Under the pieces are notes generated by a model. That model was not told where the DNA came from, ran no database searches, and saw only the letters and a program-made list of their open reading frames with translations. Positions 63,186-64,000 of a stretch of 64,000 nt of DNA are shown piece by piece (position 1 is the stretch's first letter; every line of letters starts with the position of its first letter). Source of the DNA: Neelides folsomi (Eukaryota > Arthropoda > Collembola > Neelipleona > Neelidae); the NCBI GenBank assembly GCA_034687125.1, contig JAQGBZ010000076.1, positions 124,001 to 188,000 on the forward strand, written 5' to 3'. Position numbers and translations under genes: made by a program.

Positions 63186-63818
63186 TTAAGCCGGGAGTCT
63201 ATTATCATCATCGTTGATGCTTTCCATTTTTTCATTTCCTTTATTTCTTTGTCTATTGATGAATCTCTCCAATATTTTAAAATATTCTCTTAAAGTCGCT
63301 ATAAACTTCCTCATTAAATTCACAGGTTTGGAATCCCCATGATTGATCGAATTATTAGGAAGATTTGCTTCAACTGTCGAATCTCCATCTGGGACAAATC
63401 CCAAATTGGCAATTCCGGAATTGTTAATGACGGTTCCTCTCCTGCTTGTTGTTACTCTGATGTCCAACATCACGTCGTCATCGTCTTCATCTTCAATTGT
63501 AATCCCCGCCAATTTGCTCGCATTGTCTTTGTTTGAATGAATCGCGGAGAATATTTCTTGGCTATAGCTGAACTCCAAACATTGACTCACATCCAACCGC
63601 GCACCTCCGAATTCGCCCGATTCCCCAAAAATCTTTTCCGATCTCCCTTCACTGAAAAGATCTTCTTCGGCAATTAATTCAGGAAATGGATCCTCGTAAT
63701 ATTCATCTCCAATACTTCGACTTTCTTCAAAACTTTCATGGAATTCTGTGGATTTTCCATCTCTTGGTTTCTCAACGCTTCTTTCCCTATCGCTTCTATG
63801 AACTTCTATGTGATTCAT
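63186..63818 (-). CDS. Acidic, probably disordered protein of unknown function
   Basis: This single open frame of 210 residues reads MNHIEVHRSDRERSVEKPRD at the start. It is rich in Glu, Asp, Ser and Asn with an acidic core (TIEDEDDDDVMLDI). A basic amphipathic stretch follows near the end (LMRKFIATLREYFKILERFI), which could form a helix. There is no signal peptide, membrane span or Cys pattern. The coding-like base composition, markedly less AT-rich than its flanks, and the length support a real gene. I do not recognise the family. It may be one exon of a gene continuing beyond the window edge on the upstream side. Confidence 0.55.
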   Translation of the reverse strand: MNHIEVHRSDRERSVEKPRDGKSTEFHESFEESRSIGDEYYEDPFPELIAEEDLFSEGRSEKIFGESGEFGGARLDVSQCLEFSYSQEIFSAIHSNKDNASKLAGITIEDEDDDDVMLDIRVTTSRRGTVINNSGIANLGFVPDGDSTVEANLPNNSINHGDSKPVNLMRKFIATLREYFKILERFINRQRNKGNEKMESINDDDNRLPA

Positions 63819-64000
63819 TTTAATTTTGTTAATTAACTATTCTTTTATTTGTGATTTAAAAACCTGAATGACTAATATTTAATAAAAAATAATTAAATGA
63901 CCGTTTTAAATTAAAAAGTGTCTTTTGTCAAATATATTCAATATGGAGATTTGTTTTTGGACTGTCCTATGGTAAATTCACAGAGTCGTGTAAGTGCTAG
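63819..64000. other. Window edge, no gene seen
   Basis: This short AT-rich stretch lies upstream of the acidic protein. It may hold that gene's promoter. Confidence 0.35.

Noticed and set aside
1-64000. tRNA, rRNA, CRISPR arrays or bacterial operon signals
   Set aside because: I saw no convincing tRNA arms, rRNA motifs or regularly spaced direct repeats of CRISPR type. The window is eukaryotic. A dedicated tRNA scan was not possible.

Overview
This is a eukaryotic nuclear window, most likely arthropod. It is AT-rich, and its genes are split by short introns (about 55-140 bp, apart from transposon-inflated ones). Its families are arthropod-typical: gustatory receptors, clip/CUB and sushi serine proteases, GILT, a GMC oxidoreductase and a tetraspanin. 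A springtail-like hexapod would fit, but that is an inference from gene style. Exon joins below were worked out by hand from GT/AG (once GC/AG) sites, and reading phase was checked across every junction.

Layout. 1-13.5 kb: no supportable gene, AT-rich DNA with short GC-richer islands. 13.5-17.2 kb (-): a tandem pair of secreted coiled-coil proteins whose globular part resembles calreticulin with its P-domain removed; one copy looks intact and one is decaying. 20.5-21.4 kb (-): a C2H2 zinc-finger gene with a nonsense codon at a zinc ligand. 24.2-27.9 kb (-): a six-exon GMC oxidoreductase with an altered catalytic site. 30.5-34.9 kb (+): a twelve-exon secreted sushi / serine-protease-homologue / Thr-rich / CAP fusion in which both enzyme-type domains have lost their catalytic residues. 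35.7-36.7 kb (-): two more C2H2 copies, one broken. 40.0-41.8 kb (+): a SIAH-type RING E3 ligase fused to a ZZ zinc finger. 43.3-44.2 kb (-): a GILT thiol reductase. 45.3-47.0 kb (-): a small single-pass membrane protein with a hAT-like element in its second intron. 48.0-51.0 kb (+): a gustatory receptor locus with two alternative large first exons and one shared set of 3' exons. 51.2-51.5 kb (-): a WAP-domain peptide. 52.3-54.0 kb (+): a lambda-crystallin / L-gulonate dehydrogenase-like pseudoenzyme. 54.8-59.4 kb (+): a clip-like/CUB/serine protease with an IS630-Tc1-mariner-type transposon in one intron and a TTAA-flanked miniature element in another. 59.7-60.7 kb: a long foldback repeat. 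60.7-61.9 kb (-): a tetraspanin. 63.2-63.8 kb (-): an acidic protein of unknown function.

The genes do not form an operon or pathway. Several are secreted or surface proteins typical of immunity and chemosensation. Three lineages here keep a fold while losing catalytic residues: the protease-homologue/CAP fusion, the CRYL1-like protein and the GMC protein. The strongest candidates for something undescribed are the protease-homologue/CAP fusion, the P-domain-less calreticulin-like coiled-coil proteins and the SIAH-ZZ fusion.
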